Origin: an uncultured Jannaschia sp.
GTDB taxonomy: Bacteria > Pseudomonadota > Alphaproteobacteria > Rhodobacterales > Rhodobacteraceae
Direction of reading: 5' to 3'
Assembly: GCF_947494025.1 (NCBI RefSeq)
Contig: NZ_CANLTQ010000005.1
Span: 166,754-230,753, forward strand
DNA length: 64,000 bases
The notes beneath the pieces are model-generated. The model was not told the origin of the DNA. It saw only the letters and a list, made by a program, of their open reading frames with translations, and searched no databases. Every line of letters starts with the position of its first letter. The first letter of the stretch is position 1. Shown piece by piece: positions 10,214 through 19,927 of this stretch. Both the position numbers and the translations under genes were made by a program.

Positions 10214-11275
10214 ATGAGCGTTTTCGTAATTGGCTACTACTCCGTCCTGATCGCCGCCTCCTGCCTCGCCGTCTATCTCGAGCGACGGCGCGTCTTCATG
10301 CTGCTGTTCTCGCTGACGCTGATCTCTTTCGTCGCGGGGATCCTCGGTGGCGTGAGCGCGCTCAGGACGATCACGATCCTCGTCGCCGTGTTCGCGCTGG
10401 CGGCGGGCGTGTCCTACGCTTTCAAGGAGTTCCTGATACAGATCTCCCGGCCCGGCCTCGCGCGGGAGTTGCGGACGGCGCCGTTGACCGCCGCGTTCGG
10501 CATGTTCGTGATCTTCACCTATGCCATCGCCGGGATCTTCGCGCCGTGGATCGCGCCGCACGGGCAGGCGGAGGTGATCTCCACCTCTTTCGCGCCGCCG
10601 GACGCCAACATGCTGCTCGGCGCCGACCAGCTCGGCCGCGACGTCTTCAGCCGCATCGTCTACGGCGCGCGCAACACAGTGGGCCTTGCCCTCGCCGCGA
10701 CGGTCCTGGCCTTCGTGATGGGCGCGCTGGCGGGCCTGCTCGCGGCGGTGAAAGGCGGCTGGTTCGACCAGTTCATGGGCCGCTTCGCCGACGTCATCAT
10801 GTCGGTCCCCTCTCTGATCTTCGCGCTTCTGATGCTGTCGATCTTCGGCACCAGCCTCCTCGTCATCGTCGTGGTGGTCGCGGTGATCTACTCGCCCCGC
10901 GTCTTCCGCCTGACCCGCGCGGTCGCGGGCAACGTGGTGGTGATGGACTACATCGAGGCGGCCAAGCTGCGCGGCGAGGGCGACTGGTACCTCATCCGCC
11001 GGGAGATCCTGCCGAATTCCACCGCGCCTCTCGTGGCCGAGTTCGGGCTCGAGTTCTGCTTCGTGTTCCTTCTGATCGCAGGCCTCAGCTTCCTCGGTCT
11101 CGGCATCCAGCCGCCGACCGCGGATTGGGGATCCATGGTGCGGGAGAACGCCACGCTGATCTCCTTCGGCGACATCACCCCGCTGATCCCGGCGGCGGCC
11201 ATCGCGCTGCTGACGGTCGCGGTCAACTTCGTGGTCGACTGGATGCTGTTCCGGTCCACCGGTCTGAAAGGGTAA
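10214..11275 (+). CDS. Peptide-type ABC permease (DppC-like) with extended N-terminal TM region
   Basis: DppC signature LGADQLGRDVFSRIVYGARN; EAAKLRGEGDWYLIRREILPN. Confidence 0.9.
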   Translation: MSVFVIGYYSVLIAASCLAVYLERRRVFMLLFSLTLISFVAGILGGVSALRTITILVAVFALAAGVSYAFKEFLIQISRPGLARELRTAPLTAAFGMFVIFTYAIAGIFAPWIAPHGQAEVISTSFAPPDANMLLGADQLGRDVFSRIVYGARNTVGLALAATVLAFVMGALAGLLAAVKGGWFDQFMGRFADVIMSVPSLIFALLMLSIFGTSLLVIVVVVAVIYSPRVFRLTRAVAGNVVVMDYIEAAKLRGEGDWYLIRREILPNSTAPLVAEFGLEFCFVFLLIAGLSFLGLGIQPPTADWGSMVRENATLISFGDITPLIPAAAIALLTVAVNFVVDWMLFRSTGLKG

Positions 11276-11279
11276 TCGC

Positions 11280-12971
11280 ATGGGCCGATTCAGCGAAAAG
11301 GACGTCCTCCTCGACATCACGGATCTGCAGATCGAGGGCTATTCCGACGAGACCTGGGTCCCGATCATCAAGGGCGTGGATCTGAAGCTGCACCGCGGCG
11401 AGGTGCTCGGCCTCATCGGCGAAAGCGGCGCGGGCAAGTCCACGATCGGCGCCGCCGCGATGGGCTACGCCCGCGACGGCACGCGGATCTCCGGCGGCTC
11501 CATCGAGTTCGACGGGATGGAGCTCACCACCGCCTCGGAGGGGGAGCGCCGCGCGCTTCGCGGCTCGCGCATCGCCTATGTCGCGCAATCGGCGGCCGCG
11601 TCGTTCAATCCGGCGCACAAGATCATCGACCAGCACACCGAGGCGCCCGTCCATTACCGCATCCAGAAGCGGATGGAGGCGCAGGAGGACGCGAAGGAGC
11701 TCTACGAGCGCCTGCGCCTTCCGAACCCGCAGGAGATCGGGTTCCGCTATCCGCACCAGGTCTCCGGCGGTCAGCTGCAGCGCGCGATGACGGCGATGGC
11801 GATGTCCTGCCGCCCCGACCTGATCATTTTCGACGAGCCGACCACCGCGCTCGACGTGACCACGCAGATCGAGGTGCTGGCCGCGATCCGCGACATCGTC
11901 GACCAGTTCAACACGGCGGCGATCTACATCACCCACGACCTCGCCGTGGTCGCGCAGATGGCCGACACCATCAAGGTGCTCCTCAAGGGCGAGGAGGTGG
12001 AGCAGGCAACGACCGACCGCATGCTCACCGATCCGCAGGAGGACTACACCAAGTCGCTCTGGGCCGTGCGCAGCTTCAAGCGCCCCCAGAAGGCCCGGCC
12101 GACCGACGGGACGAAGCCGATCGTCTCCGTGCGGGGCGTGGACGCGTCCTATACCGGGGGCGACAAGGTCCTCGACGACGTGTCCTTCGACATCTACCCG
12201 GGCATGACCGTGGCCGTGGTGGGCGAGTCCGGCTCCGGCAAGTCCACCACCGCGCGGGTCATCACCGGCCTGCTTCCGCCTTCGAAGGGCGAGGTGCTCT
12301 TCGACGGCGAGCCCCTGCCGCCGCGCTACGAGGACCGGTCCCGGGACCAGCTGCGCCAGGCGCAGATGATCTACCAGATGGCCGACACCGCGCTGAACCC
12401 GAAGGTCCGCATCCGCGAGATCATCGGCCGGCCCGCGCAGTTCTATTCCGGTCTGAAGGGCTCGGCCCTGAAGCAGCGCGTGGACGAGCTTCTCGACCTG
12501 ATCGAGCTCGAACCGTCGCAATACTACAACCGCTACCCGCCCGAGTTGTCCGGCGGCCAGAAGCAGCGGATCGGCATCGCCCGCGCGCTCGCCGCGGAGC
12601 CCGACTTCATCATCTGCGACGAGGTCACGAGCGCGCTCGACCAGCTCGTCGCCGAAGGCATCCTGAAGCTGCTCGACCGGTTGCAGAACGAGCTCGGCCT
12701 GGCCTACATGTTCATCACCCACGACCTTGCCACCGTCCGCTCGATCGCCGACGAGGTGGTGGTCATGCAGAACGGCCGTGTGGTGGAGCAGGGTCCGAAG
12801 GAGCAGATGTTCACGCCCCCGCACCATCCCTATACCGACCTTCTCCTGTCCTCCGTGCCGGAGATGGATCCGAACTGGCTCACCACGCTTCTGGAGGAGC
12901 GGGGCGTCGACAACATCGGCGAGGCCGCCGGCGAAACGAAGGACGGGTCCGAGAAGGCAAGCTCCGCCTGA
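11280..12971 (+). CDS. Fused tandem ABC ATPase (DppDF-like)
   Basis: Two NBDs: GESGAGKST/VSGGQLQRAM and GESGSGKST/LSGGQKQRIGIARAL. Confidence 0.92.
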   Translation: MGRFSEKDVLLDITDLQIEGYSDETWVPIIKGVDLKLHRGEVLGLIGESGAGKSTIGAAAMGYARDGTRISGGSIEFDGMELTTASEGERRALRGSRIAYVAQSAAASFNPAHKIIDQHTEAPVHYRIQKRMEAQEDAKELYERLRLPNPQEIGFRYPHQVSGGQLQRAMTAMAMSCRPDLIIFDEPTTALDVTTQIEVLAAIRDIVDQFNTAAIYITHDLAVVAQMADTIKVLLKGEEVEQATTDRMLTDPQEDYTKSLWAVRSFKRPQKARPTDGTKPIVSVRGVDASYTGGDKVLDDVSFDIYPGMTVAVVGESGSGKSTTARVITGLLPPSKGEVLFDGEPLPPRYEDRSRDQLRQAQMIYQMADTALNPKVRIREIIGRPAQFYSGLKGSALKQRVDELLDLIELEPSQYYNRYPPELSGGQKQRIGIARALAAEPDFIICDEVTSALDQLVAEGILKLLDRLQNELGLAYMFITHDLATVRSIADEVVVMQNGRVVEQGPKEQMFTPPHHPYTDLLLSSVPEMDPNWLTTLLEERGVDNIGEAAGETKDGSEKASSA

Positions 12972-12986
12972 CGGCGGGGCGCGACC

Positions 12987-13109
12987 TCAGACGATGGTCA
13001 TCGCCGTCAGTGCCATCGTCCCAACGATGAGTGCATAAACGAGCACCAGCGCCGGCAGGCTGCCGGCCCGGTTGCGGTATTCGCGGATGAGATCGTTGCG
13101 CGTCAACAT
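12987..13109 (-). CDS. Small single-TM protein, 40 aa
   Basis: MLTRNDLIREYRNRAGSLPALVLVYALIVGTMALTAMTIV; charged N-terminus plus one hydrophobic segment. Confidence 0.5.
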   Translation of the reverse strand: MLTRNDLIREYRNRAGSLPALVLVYALIVGTMALTAMTIV

Positions 13110-13321
13110 GGCATCCTCCGAGAGAATCGGCAGCCATTTCGGCATGGCCCCTCTTTCGCCGTTATTAGAACGTGTTTCGCCGGGCAAGATCCGATTTCCG
13201 GCAATTATCGCAACCACGCGTCTGCGGTGGCGACATGGAACTGCAGCGCGGTCGGGCGACGTAGTTCCCCGCCCCGTTCCGCCCCGTCACCAGGGGGCAA
13301 GAGCGGCAGGACGCGACCGAC

Positions 13322-14692
13322 CTAGTCCGTCATCCGTCGGAAGATACGCCGCGCGACCGGCGAATAGGGCGGCAGCAGCAGCTTGAGCCACGGGCCGCGC
13401 AAGGCGGTGAACACGGCGCGTTCGTGGCTGAACTCCCGAAACCCGCGATGCCCGTGATAGGCCCCGTGACCGCTTTCCCCGATGCCGCCGAAAGGCAGGT
13501 CGTGCGCCGCGAGATGCAGCACGGTCGCGTTCACCGCGCCCCCGCCCGACCGCAGTCGCGCAAGGAAGCGGCGGGCCCGCGCGGCGTCGGTGTCGAAGAC
13601 ATAGGCGGCCAGCGGGGTGGCGCCGGCCTCGGCGCGAAGCACCGCCTCGGGGTCGCAATAGCTCAGCACCACCAGAACCGGGCCGAAGATCTCCTCCGTC
13701 ATCAACGCGGAGTCCGCCGGGGGGTCCACGACGATGGTGGGCGCGATCGAACCCTCGCTCGGAAGCTCGCCCTCTGCCACGTGGATCGCCGCGCCGCCCG
13801 CCCGCGCCTCCGCGATCAGGCGTTCGATGCGCGCCATGGCCGTCGCGTCGATCATCGCGCTGTAATCGTCGGGGAGGAAGCCCCGCGCCGCGCCGCAGAG
13901 CGCGTCGACCCATCGCGCCACATCCGCCTGCGGAACCCAGACGTGATTGGGTGCGACGCATGTCTGCCCCGCGTTGAGCCATGCGCCCCAAGCGATCATC
14001 GGTGCATGGTCCTTCGGCGACGCGCCCGGCAGGGCGACCGCCGGACTGCGCCCGCCAAGCTCCAGCGTGACGGGGGTCAGGGTGCGCGCGGCGGCCTGCG
14101 CGACCTTGCGCCCCGTCTCCGTCGAGCCGGTGAAGAACAGGTGCCCGAGCGGGAGATCCGTGACCGCCTGCGCCACCTCCGGCCCGCCGGTCACGACGGC
14201 GACCTCGTCCGGCGGGAAGACCTCCTCAATGAGCGAGGCCATCGCCGTCGCGGTGGCCGGCGTTCGCTCCGAGGGCTTCAGCAGGACGCGGTTGCCCGCC
14301 GCGACGGCCGAGATGAGCGGCATCAACGCCAGTTGCAGCGGATAGTTCCACGGCGACAGGATGCCGACGACCCCCTTCGGCTCCGTCCAGATGTCGGTCC
14401 GCCCCGGCACCGGCTGCAGCACGCGACGGGTTCGGGGCCGCGACCAGCCCGGCAGGTGGCGAATCGTATGCCTGAGGCCGGTCAGCAGGAAGGCCAGCTC
14501 CGCCGTCATCGTCTCGCTCTCGGCTCGCGGGCCGAAATCGGAGCCGATGGCGGCGATCAGTTCGGCCCGCCGGGCGCGAAGCGCCGCGCCCAACCGCTCC
14601 AGCCGGGCGATCCGCGCCGCGACGGGCGGCACGTCATCGAGCGAGAAAGCCCCCCGAAGGCGCGCATGGGCATCGCGGACGGCCCCGGTCAA
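13322..14692 (-). CDS. Aldehyde dehydrogenase (coniferyl aldehyde dehydrogenase-like); candidate apocarotenoid aldehyde dehydrogenase
   Basis: GVVGILSPWNYPLQLALMPLISAVAAGNRVLLKPSE, ELGGRSPAV, NAGQTCVAPNH; probable TTG start overlapping the stop of the upstream GT2. Confidence 0.85.
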   Translation of the reverse strand: MTGAVRDAHARLRGAFSLDDVPPVAARIARLERLGAALRARRAELIAAIGSDFGPRAESETMTAELAFLLTGLRHTIRHLPGWSRPRTRRVLQPVPGRTDIWTEPKGVVGILSPWNYPLQLALMPLISAVAAGNRVLLKPSERTPATATAMASLIEEVFPPDEVAVVTGGPEVAQAVTDLPLGHLFFTGSTETGRKVAQAAARTLTPVTLELGGRSPAVALPGASPKDHAPMIAWGAWLNAGQTCVAPNHVWVPQADVARWVDALCGAARGFLPDDYSAMIDATAMARIERLIAEARAGGAAIHVAEGELPSEGSIAPTIVVDPPADSALMTEEIFGPVLVVLSYCDPEAVLRAEAGATPLAAYVFDTDAARARRFLARLRSGGGAVNATVLHLAAHDLPFGGIGESGHGAYHGHRGFREFSHERAVFTALRGPWLKLLLPPYSPVARRIFRRMTD

Positions 14693-15834
14693 TGGACGTC
14701 GTAAGTCCGGCCGCGCCAGACGGCCCGATGGCCCCGCCGCGCCGCGCGCAGGGCGGAAAACTGGATCCACAGCGTCACGGCGACACCGACCGGATGCAGA
14801 AGCACGGCCAACGGCGCCTGCCGCACCTTCGCCGCCAGAAGAATCCGGGCGACCAGAACCTCCGTCGTCGCGAGGCCCGCCTGCGCCGCGGCGAGGTCCG
14901 CGCCGGTCGACAGGGCCAGAAGCAGGACGAGCGGGGGCAACAGGTGACCCCCCGCCAGCAGAACGGTCCAGACCGGCAGGGCGCGAGGGGTCGCCATCCC
15001 CTCGGTCGCGTTCTTGGTGAACCCGCCCCAGATATCCGCCCAGTTGTCGTACATCCGCACATGCGCGAGCGGCGTCGCGTCGAGGATATCGGTGCGGCCG
15101 CCGCTGTCGCGGACGTTGCGCGGCAGGTTCAGGCCGTCATGCATCCGGTCGCGGAACGCGGCGTGTCCGCCTGCCCGCCGATATGCCGTCGCCCGCACCA
15201 TGAGGAGTTGGCCGCAACCCGCCGCGAAGCGCGCGTCGGACTTCGCCATCCGCGCCATCGGCAGCGGCAGGTAGCCGATCAGCAGGACCAGTATCTGCGG
15301 AATGACGATGAGCTCGCCCAGCGTCCGGGTGATCTGCCGCGGAAAGCCGGAAACGAGGTCCAGCGAACGGCGCTCCAGATAGCCGAGCATCCGCGCGACG
15401 CAATCCGGCGCGAGGCGCACGTCCGCATCGACGAAGAGGAGGACAGGATGGTTCGCCGCCGCCGCAAGCTGGTGGCAGGCATGCTGCTTGCCGTTCCAGC
15501 CCTTGGGCAGGGGGGCGCCGCGGATCAATCGCACGCGCGGATCGGCCGCCGCGGCCCGCGCAACGATGCGATCCGTTCCGTCGGTGGACCCGTCGTCGAG
15601 CACGACGACCTCGATCTCCGCGCCGTCCTGCGACAGGGCGGCGTCCAGGGCCGCGTCGATGTTGCCGGCCTCGTCGCGGGCGGGAATCAGGATCGAGACC
15701 GGATGCGCAGCCGGACCCTTCGCCCGCGCCGGGGCGCGGAAGATGACGAGGTTGACGAGCGTGACGGCCGCGTAGAGCGATCCCAGGACGAGGGCGACGA
15801 GGGCCAGAAAGGTCAGGACGGAACTCATCGGCAC
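14689..15834 (-). CDS. Glycosyltransferase family 2, CrtQ-like
   Basis: VSILIPARDEAGNIDAAL, VVLDDGSTDGT, LFVDADVRLAPD; C-terminal TM helices. Confidence 0.85.
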   Translation of the reverse strand: MPMSSVLTFLALVALVLGSLYAAVTLVNLVIFRAPARAKGPAAHPVSILIPARDEAGNIDAALDAALSQDGAEIEVVVLDDGSTDGTDRIVARAAAADPRVRLIRGAPLPKGWNGKQHACHQLAAAANHPVLLFVDADVRLAPDCVARMLGYLERRSLDLVSGFPRQITRTLGELIVIPQILVLLIGYLPLPMARMAKSDARFAAGCGQLLMVRATAYRRAGGHAAFRDRMHDGLNLPRNVRDSGGRTDILDATPLAHVRMYDNWADIWGGFTKNATEGMATPRALPVWTVLLAGGHLLPPLVLLLALSTGADLAAAQAGLATTEVLVARILLAAKVRQAPLAVLLHPVGVAVTLWIQFSALRAARRGHRAVWRGRTYDVH

Positions 15835-15838
15835 GCCT

Positions 15839-16636
15839 TCAATCGCTAGCCAGATGATCGGGATCGTGTCCGCGCCCCGCGGCCATGTCGCGCAACCGCG
15901 ACCACAACCCGTAGACGCCGCCGACCCCCCGGGCGCCGCCGAGGATGGTCTCGAAGGCGGCGGGCTCGCGCGCCATCGCCGCCTTGGCGAGCCGGTCCTG
16001 CGTCGCGGTCAGCGCTGCGTCCAGCCCGTCCTGCCACGCCCCGACCGGACCGAGATCGGCGAGTGGCCGACCGAAGGCCGCGAGCGCTTCGGGGCGCTTC
16101 TCGGACCAGAACGGATATTCGATCGCCAGCGGCAGGGCCATCGCACCCGGCACCCGCGCCATCAGATGCGCGAGACCGGGCCGGAGCGCGACGGGGCGTT
16201 CGCGTGGATCGGCGAAGCGGCCTTGCGCGGTCATCCAGAGCATGCGCTTCGGGTCGCCGAGCAGATGCGTGCCGACCCGGAGAAAGCGCGCCGCGCCGGC
16301 CCGGCCCTCGGGATCGACGCCGAAGATGCCGATCCGCTTCATGAAACGGTAGCGCTCGAGCGCCGTGACCTCCATCGGACCGTAGCCCTGCCGGTCGGGG
16401 AACAGCGTCTGTCGCAAGACGAGGAAGAAGGCGGGATCCCACCATCCGGGATGATTCCCGAACACGACGACCGGCCGGTCGGCAGGTATGTCCGGCTTCC
16501 CGTCCCGAAGCACGCGGACGCCGCGGAAGGCGCCACGCATCTGTCGTCGCATGACGCTGTCGAAGAACCGGACCATCCGGGGCGACAGCATCGCCACCGG
16601 ATCGCCCGGGATCGTGCCGCCGCTATTCGGCGGCAT
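15839..16636 (-). CDS. Lysophospholipid-type acyltransferase (PlsC-like), candidate carotenoid glycoside acyltransferase
   Basis: VVFGNHPGWWDP (NHxxxxD-like); position in the carotenoid operon. Confidence 0.8.
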   Translation of the reverse strand: MPPNSGGTIPGDPVAMLSPRMVRFFDSVMRRQMRGAFRGVRVLRDGKPDIPADRPVVVFGNHPGWWDPAFFLVLRQTLFPDRQGYGPMEVTALERYRFMKRIGIFGVDPEGRAGAARFLRVGTHLLGDPKRMLWMTAQGRFADPRERPVALRPGLAHLMARVPGAMALPLAIEYPFWSEKRPEALAAFGRPLADLGPVGAWQDGLDAALTATQDRLAKAAMAREPAAFETILGGARGVGGVYGLWSRLRDMAAGRGHDPDHLASD

Positions 16637-18134
16637 GGGTATTGGCGGTGGCGTCGCGGTGCAGGCTGTCGGCGGCGATCCAGCCCGACATCAGCGCCAT
16701 CGGCATGCCCGGTCCCGGATGCGCGCTGCCGCCGGCGAGGTAGAGATCCTGCACCTGCCGCGAGCGGTTGCCGGGCTTGAAGGCGCCGTTGATGCGACCG
16801 TGGCTCGCCAGCCCGTAGATCGCCCCGTCGAGCACCTTGTAGCGGTCGTGGATGTCCTGCGGGGTCAGCGCCCGCTCGAACACGATCCGCTCTTCGAGGT
16901 CGTCCATGCCGGCGGCGCGGGCGAGCTTGTCCATGATCTTCGCCCGCTCCACCGGCAGCATTCGGGACCAGTCGTGGCCGGGCCGCAGATGCGGCGTGTG
17001 GACGAGGATGTAGAGCGCCTCGCCCCCCTCCGGCGCGACGCCGGGCTCGGTCCGCGCGGGGGCGGCGATGTAGGCGGTCGGGTCGGGCGCGGGCACGCCC
17101 CGGTCGTAGATCGCGCCGAACTCTTCCTTCGGGTCGCGGGAAAAGACGAAGTTGTGGTGCGCCAGATGCTCGTAGGCTCGGTCGAGCCCGAGATAGAGCA
17201 CGATGCCGGAACAGGCCGCCTCGCGCGACTTGTAGCCGAATTTCTGCCAGGCCTTGCCGCCGACGAGCTCCCGGTAGGTGCGCACGGAATCCATGTTGGA
17301 GACGACCTTGTCGAAGCGCAACGTCTCGCCGTTCGCGACGATTGCCACGGCGCGGCCGCCCTCGACCTCGATGCGCTCCACGTCGACGCCGGTGCGGTAA
17401 TCCACGCCCAGCTCCTCGCCCAGCCGGGTGAGGGCGGCGGGCACGGCGCGGGTGCCGCCGATCGGATACCACACGCCCTCGCCCTGCTGCATTTGCGCGA
17501 TGCCGCAAAGGACGGCGGGCGCGGCCAGGGGGGAGGAGCCGATATACTGGATGAAATGCTCCAGCATCTGTGCCACGCGGGGGTCGCGGACGTTGCGCTT
17601 GATCTGCCCGGCCACGGTGCGGTGCATGCGGAGCGCCATGACGTCCGACAGGGTCGAGAGCGTCATGTTCTCCTTCAGGTTCATCGTGTCGCGCAGATCC
17701 TCGACCGAGCGCCAGAAGAAGAACTTGTCCGACACGTCCGACAGGCGGTCGGCGACCTCCATGAAGCGCTGGAAGCCCTGTTCGTCGCCCGGGCTGAGCT
17801 TGCCGATCTCGCGCGCCGCCTCCGCCGGGTCGTCGCGCAGGTCGAGCACCGTGCCGTCGTCGTAGAAGCAGCGCCATTGCGGGTCGAGCCGCCGCAGGTC
17901 GAGATAGTCGGAAAGATCGCGCCCCGCCTCCGCGAACACGCGTTCGAGCACCCGCGGCATCGTCAGGATCGTCGGCCCCATGTCAAAGCGGAACCCCTTC
18001 TCGGAAAGCTCCGCCGCCTTGCCGCCCAGCCAGGCGTTCTTCTCCAGGAGCGTGACCTTATGGCCCCGCGCCGCCAGCGTCGCCGCAGCGGCCAGCCCGC
18101 CCAGGCCGCCTCCGATGATGCCGACGCTGCTCAT
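16623..18134 (-). CDS. CrtI/CrtN/CrtP-family carotenoid desaturase/oxidase
   Basis: Dinucleotide-binding motif GIIGGGLGGLAAAATLAARGHKVTLLEKN; C-terminal LYLAGGSAHPGPGMPMALMSGWIAA; ATG overlaps the upstream stop. Confidence 0.88.
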   Translation of the reverse strand: MSSVGIIGGGLGGLAAAATLAARGHKVTLLEKNAWLGGKAAELSEKGFRFDMGPTILTMPRVLERVFAEAGRDLSDYLDLRRLDPQWRCFYDDGTVLDLRDDPAEAAREIGKLSPGDEQGFQRFMEVADRLSDVSDKFFFWRSVEDLRDTMNLKENMTLSTLSDVMALRMHRTVAGQIKRNVRDPRVAQMLEHFIQYIGSSPLAAPAVLCGIAQMQQGEGVWYPIGGTRAVPAALTRLGEELGVDYRTGVDVERIEVEGGRAVAIVANGETLRFDKVVSNMDSVRTYRELVGGKAWQKFGYKSREAACSGIVLYLGLDRAYEHLAHHNFVFSRDPKEEFGAIYDRGVPAPDPTAYIAAPARTEPGVAPEGGEALYILVHTPHLRPGHDWSRMLPVERAKIMDKLARAAGMDDLEERIVFERALTPQDIHDRYKVLDGAIYGLASHGRINGAFKPGNRSRQVQDLYLAGGSAHPGPGMPMALMSGWIAADSLHRDATANTHAAE

Positions 18135-19699
18135 TCCGTTGCCTCCTCGAGGGATTCGCCAAGACTTTGCACGTTCGGGACGGGCAAGCCCAGATCCTCG
18201 GCCGCGAGTTTCGAGGCGATCCGCGCGCTCTCGAAGATGGTGGGCAGGCCGGAGCCCGGATGCGTGCCGCCGCCGGTGAGATAGACGCCGTCGACGTCCT
18301 CGAACCGGTTGCGCGGCCGCCAGTGCAGCATCTGCCCCAGGTTGTGCGCGAGGTTGAAGGTCGCGCCCCGGAAGATGCCCATCCGGCTTTCCCAGTCGGC
18401 CGGCGTGATCATCCGCTCGGTCCGGATGCGCGGACGGATGTCGTGCCCGGTCAGCCGCGACAGGCGGTCGAGGATCTTCTCGCGGTAGCGCGGTCCCATC
18501 TCGTCCCAATCGACCGCGCCGTTGAGGTTGCCCGTCGGCACCAGCACGTAAAGCGTCGAATGTCCCTCGGGCGCGAGCGTGGGGTCGGTGACGGAGGCGT
18601 TCTGGACGTAGATCGTCGGCTCCTCCGGCGCGAGTCCCGCCTCGATCTCGCGGATGTTCTCCACGTAATTCGAGGACATGTGGATCGAATGATGGTGCAG
18701 GTCGTCGAGCCGCCCCTCGAGCCCGAGATAGAGCATGAAGGTGGAGCAGGAATATTTCTTCGAGTCGATCTTGGCGTCGGTCCAGCGCCGACGCAGGCGG
18801 TCGGGGATCAGCGTCTTGGCCGAGGTCGCGAAGTCGCCGTTCATCACCACGGCATCGGCCTCGATCGTCTCGTCGTCGATACGCACGGCGCGGGCGCGGC
18901 GGCCGTCGAACGCGATCTCGCGGGCGGGGGCGGACAGGCGGATGTCCACGCCCATCTCGCGCGCCACACGAGCCATCGCGCGCGGGATCGCGTTGCAGCC
19001 GCCGATCGGATGGAACACGCCGAAGCCGTATTCGATATGTGCCACGATCGTGAAGAGCGACGGACACTTGAACGGGCTCATGCCGAGGTATTTCGACTGG
19101 AAGCTGAAGGCGAGGCGCAGGTCGGGATGCTTGAACCAGCGGCGCAGGTCCTGATCCACCGTCGCCCAGGGCCGCAGCTTCGGCAGCGCGCGCACCATGT
19201 CGCCGCGCAGGAAGTCCCGCGGGCCGTGGAACGGACGCTGCAGGATGGGCCGGAACGCGTCGAACTTGGCGATGTTCGCGGCAAGATAGCGCGGCACGCT
19301 GCGCGCATCCTCCGGGCTGATCCGCGCGGCTTCCGCCGTCAGGCGCTCGATGTCGGGCGTGGCGTCGAAGGTGTTGCCGTCGTGGAAGTGCAGCCGGTAC
19401 ATCGGGTCGAGCCGGCGCAGATCCACCTCCGCATCCAGATCGTATCCGCAGGCGCCGAAAATCTCGCGCAGGATTTCGGGGTAAAGGTAGAAGGTCGGGC
19501 CGTAATCGAAGGTGAAGCCGTCCTGCGTGAAGCTCGCGGTGCGGCCGCCGACGCGGTCCTCGCGCTCCAGAAGCGTCACCTCCGCGCCCGAGGCCCGCAG
19601 GAGCATCGCCGTGGCCAGTCCCCCGGGGCCCGCCCCGATCACCACGACGCGTCGGGCACCCGCCCGGCGCCCCGCGAAACGTCCACCCAGCGCGTTCAT
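18131..19699 (-). CDS. CrtI/CrtN-family carotenoid desaturase/oxidase
   Basis: VVVIGAGPGGLATAMLLRASGAEVTLLEREDRVGGR; C-terminal GVYLTGGGTHPGSGLPTIFESARIA. Confidence 0.88.
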   Translation of the reverse strand: MNALGGRFAGRRAGARRVVVIGAGPGGLATAMLLRASGAEVTLLEREDRVGGRTASFTQDGFTFDYGPTFYLYPEILREIFGACGYDLDAEVDLRRLDPMYRLHFHDGNTFDATPDIERLTAEAARISPEDARSVPRYLAANIAKFDAFRPILQRPFHGPRDFLRGDMVRALPKLRPWATVDQDLRRWFKHPDLRLAFSFQSKYLGMSPFKCPSLFTIVAHIEYGFGVFHPIGGCNAIPRAMARVAREMGVDIRLSAPAREIAFDGRRARAVRIDDETIEADAVVMNGDFATSAKTLIPDRLRRRWTDAKIDSKKYSCSTFMLYLGLEGRLDDLHHHSIHMSSNYVENIREIEAGLAPEEPTIYVQNASVTDPTLAPEGHSTLYVLVPTGNLNGAVDWDEMGPRYREKILDRLSRLTGHDIRPRIRTERMITPADWESRMGIFRGATFNLAHNLGQMLHWRPRNRFEDVDGVYLTGGGTHPGSGLPTIFESARIASKLAAEDLGLPVPNVQSLGESLEEATE

Positions 19700-19742
19700 C
19701 GATCGTCTCCCGTCGTCGTTGCGGTCCGGATGCGTCGCGAAC

Positions 19743-19760
19743 CCGGATTGCCAAATCCGG
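19743..19760. promoter_or_regulatory. Inverted repeat in crt/hpn divergent promoter
   Basis: CCGGATT-GCCA-AATCCGG, perfect 7-bp arms. Confidence 0.45.
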
Positions 19761-19785
19761 ACAATGGCCTGATGGTTCCCCCGAG

Positions 19786-19807
19786 ACCAGACGCCGTGCC
19801 GTCTGGT
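19786..19807. promoter_or_regulatory. Inverted repeat in crt/hpn divergent promoter
   Basis: ACCAGACG-CCGTGC-CGTCTGGT, perfect 8-bp arms. Confidence 0.5.
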
Positions 19808-19927
19808 AGGACACCGGGTCGCAGGGCGGGGGAGCGGCACATGTTAATATCTTCTCCGGAACACCCGGCGATCTAAGTCGATGCCGGGAATTGTCACGCA
19901 ACCATCACCTGAGGGGGCCGAACGCAC

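Noticed and set aside
19848-19872. TGT...ACA motif as a CrtJ/PpsR site upstream of hpnC
   Set aside because: Spacing is 16 nt rather than 12 and there are no photosynthesis genes (bch, puf) in the window.
16623-19901. 1092-aa ORF suggesting a fusion protein spanning both carotenoid oxidoreductases
   Set aside because: The upstream part is an out-of-frame read of the 18131-19699 gene; the real protein starts at the ATG at 18134 with its own FAD-binding motif.
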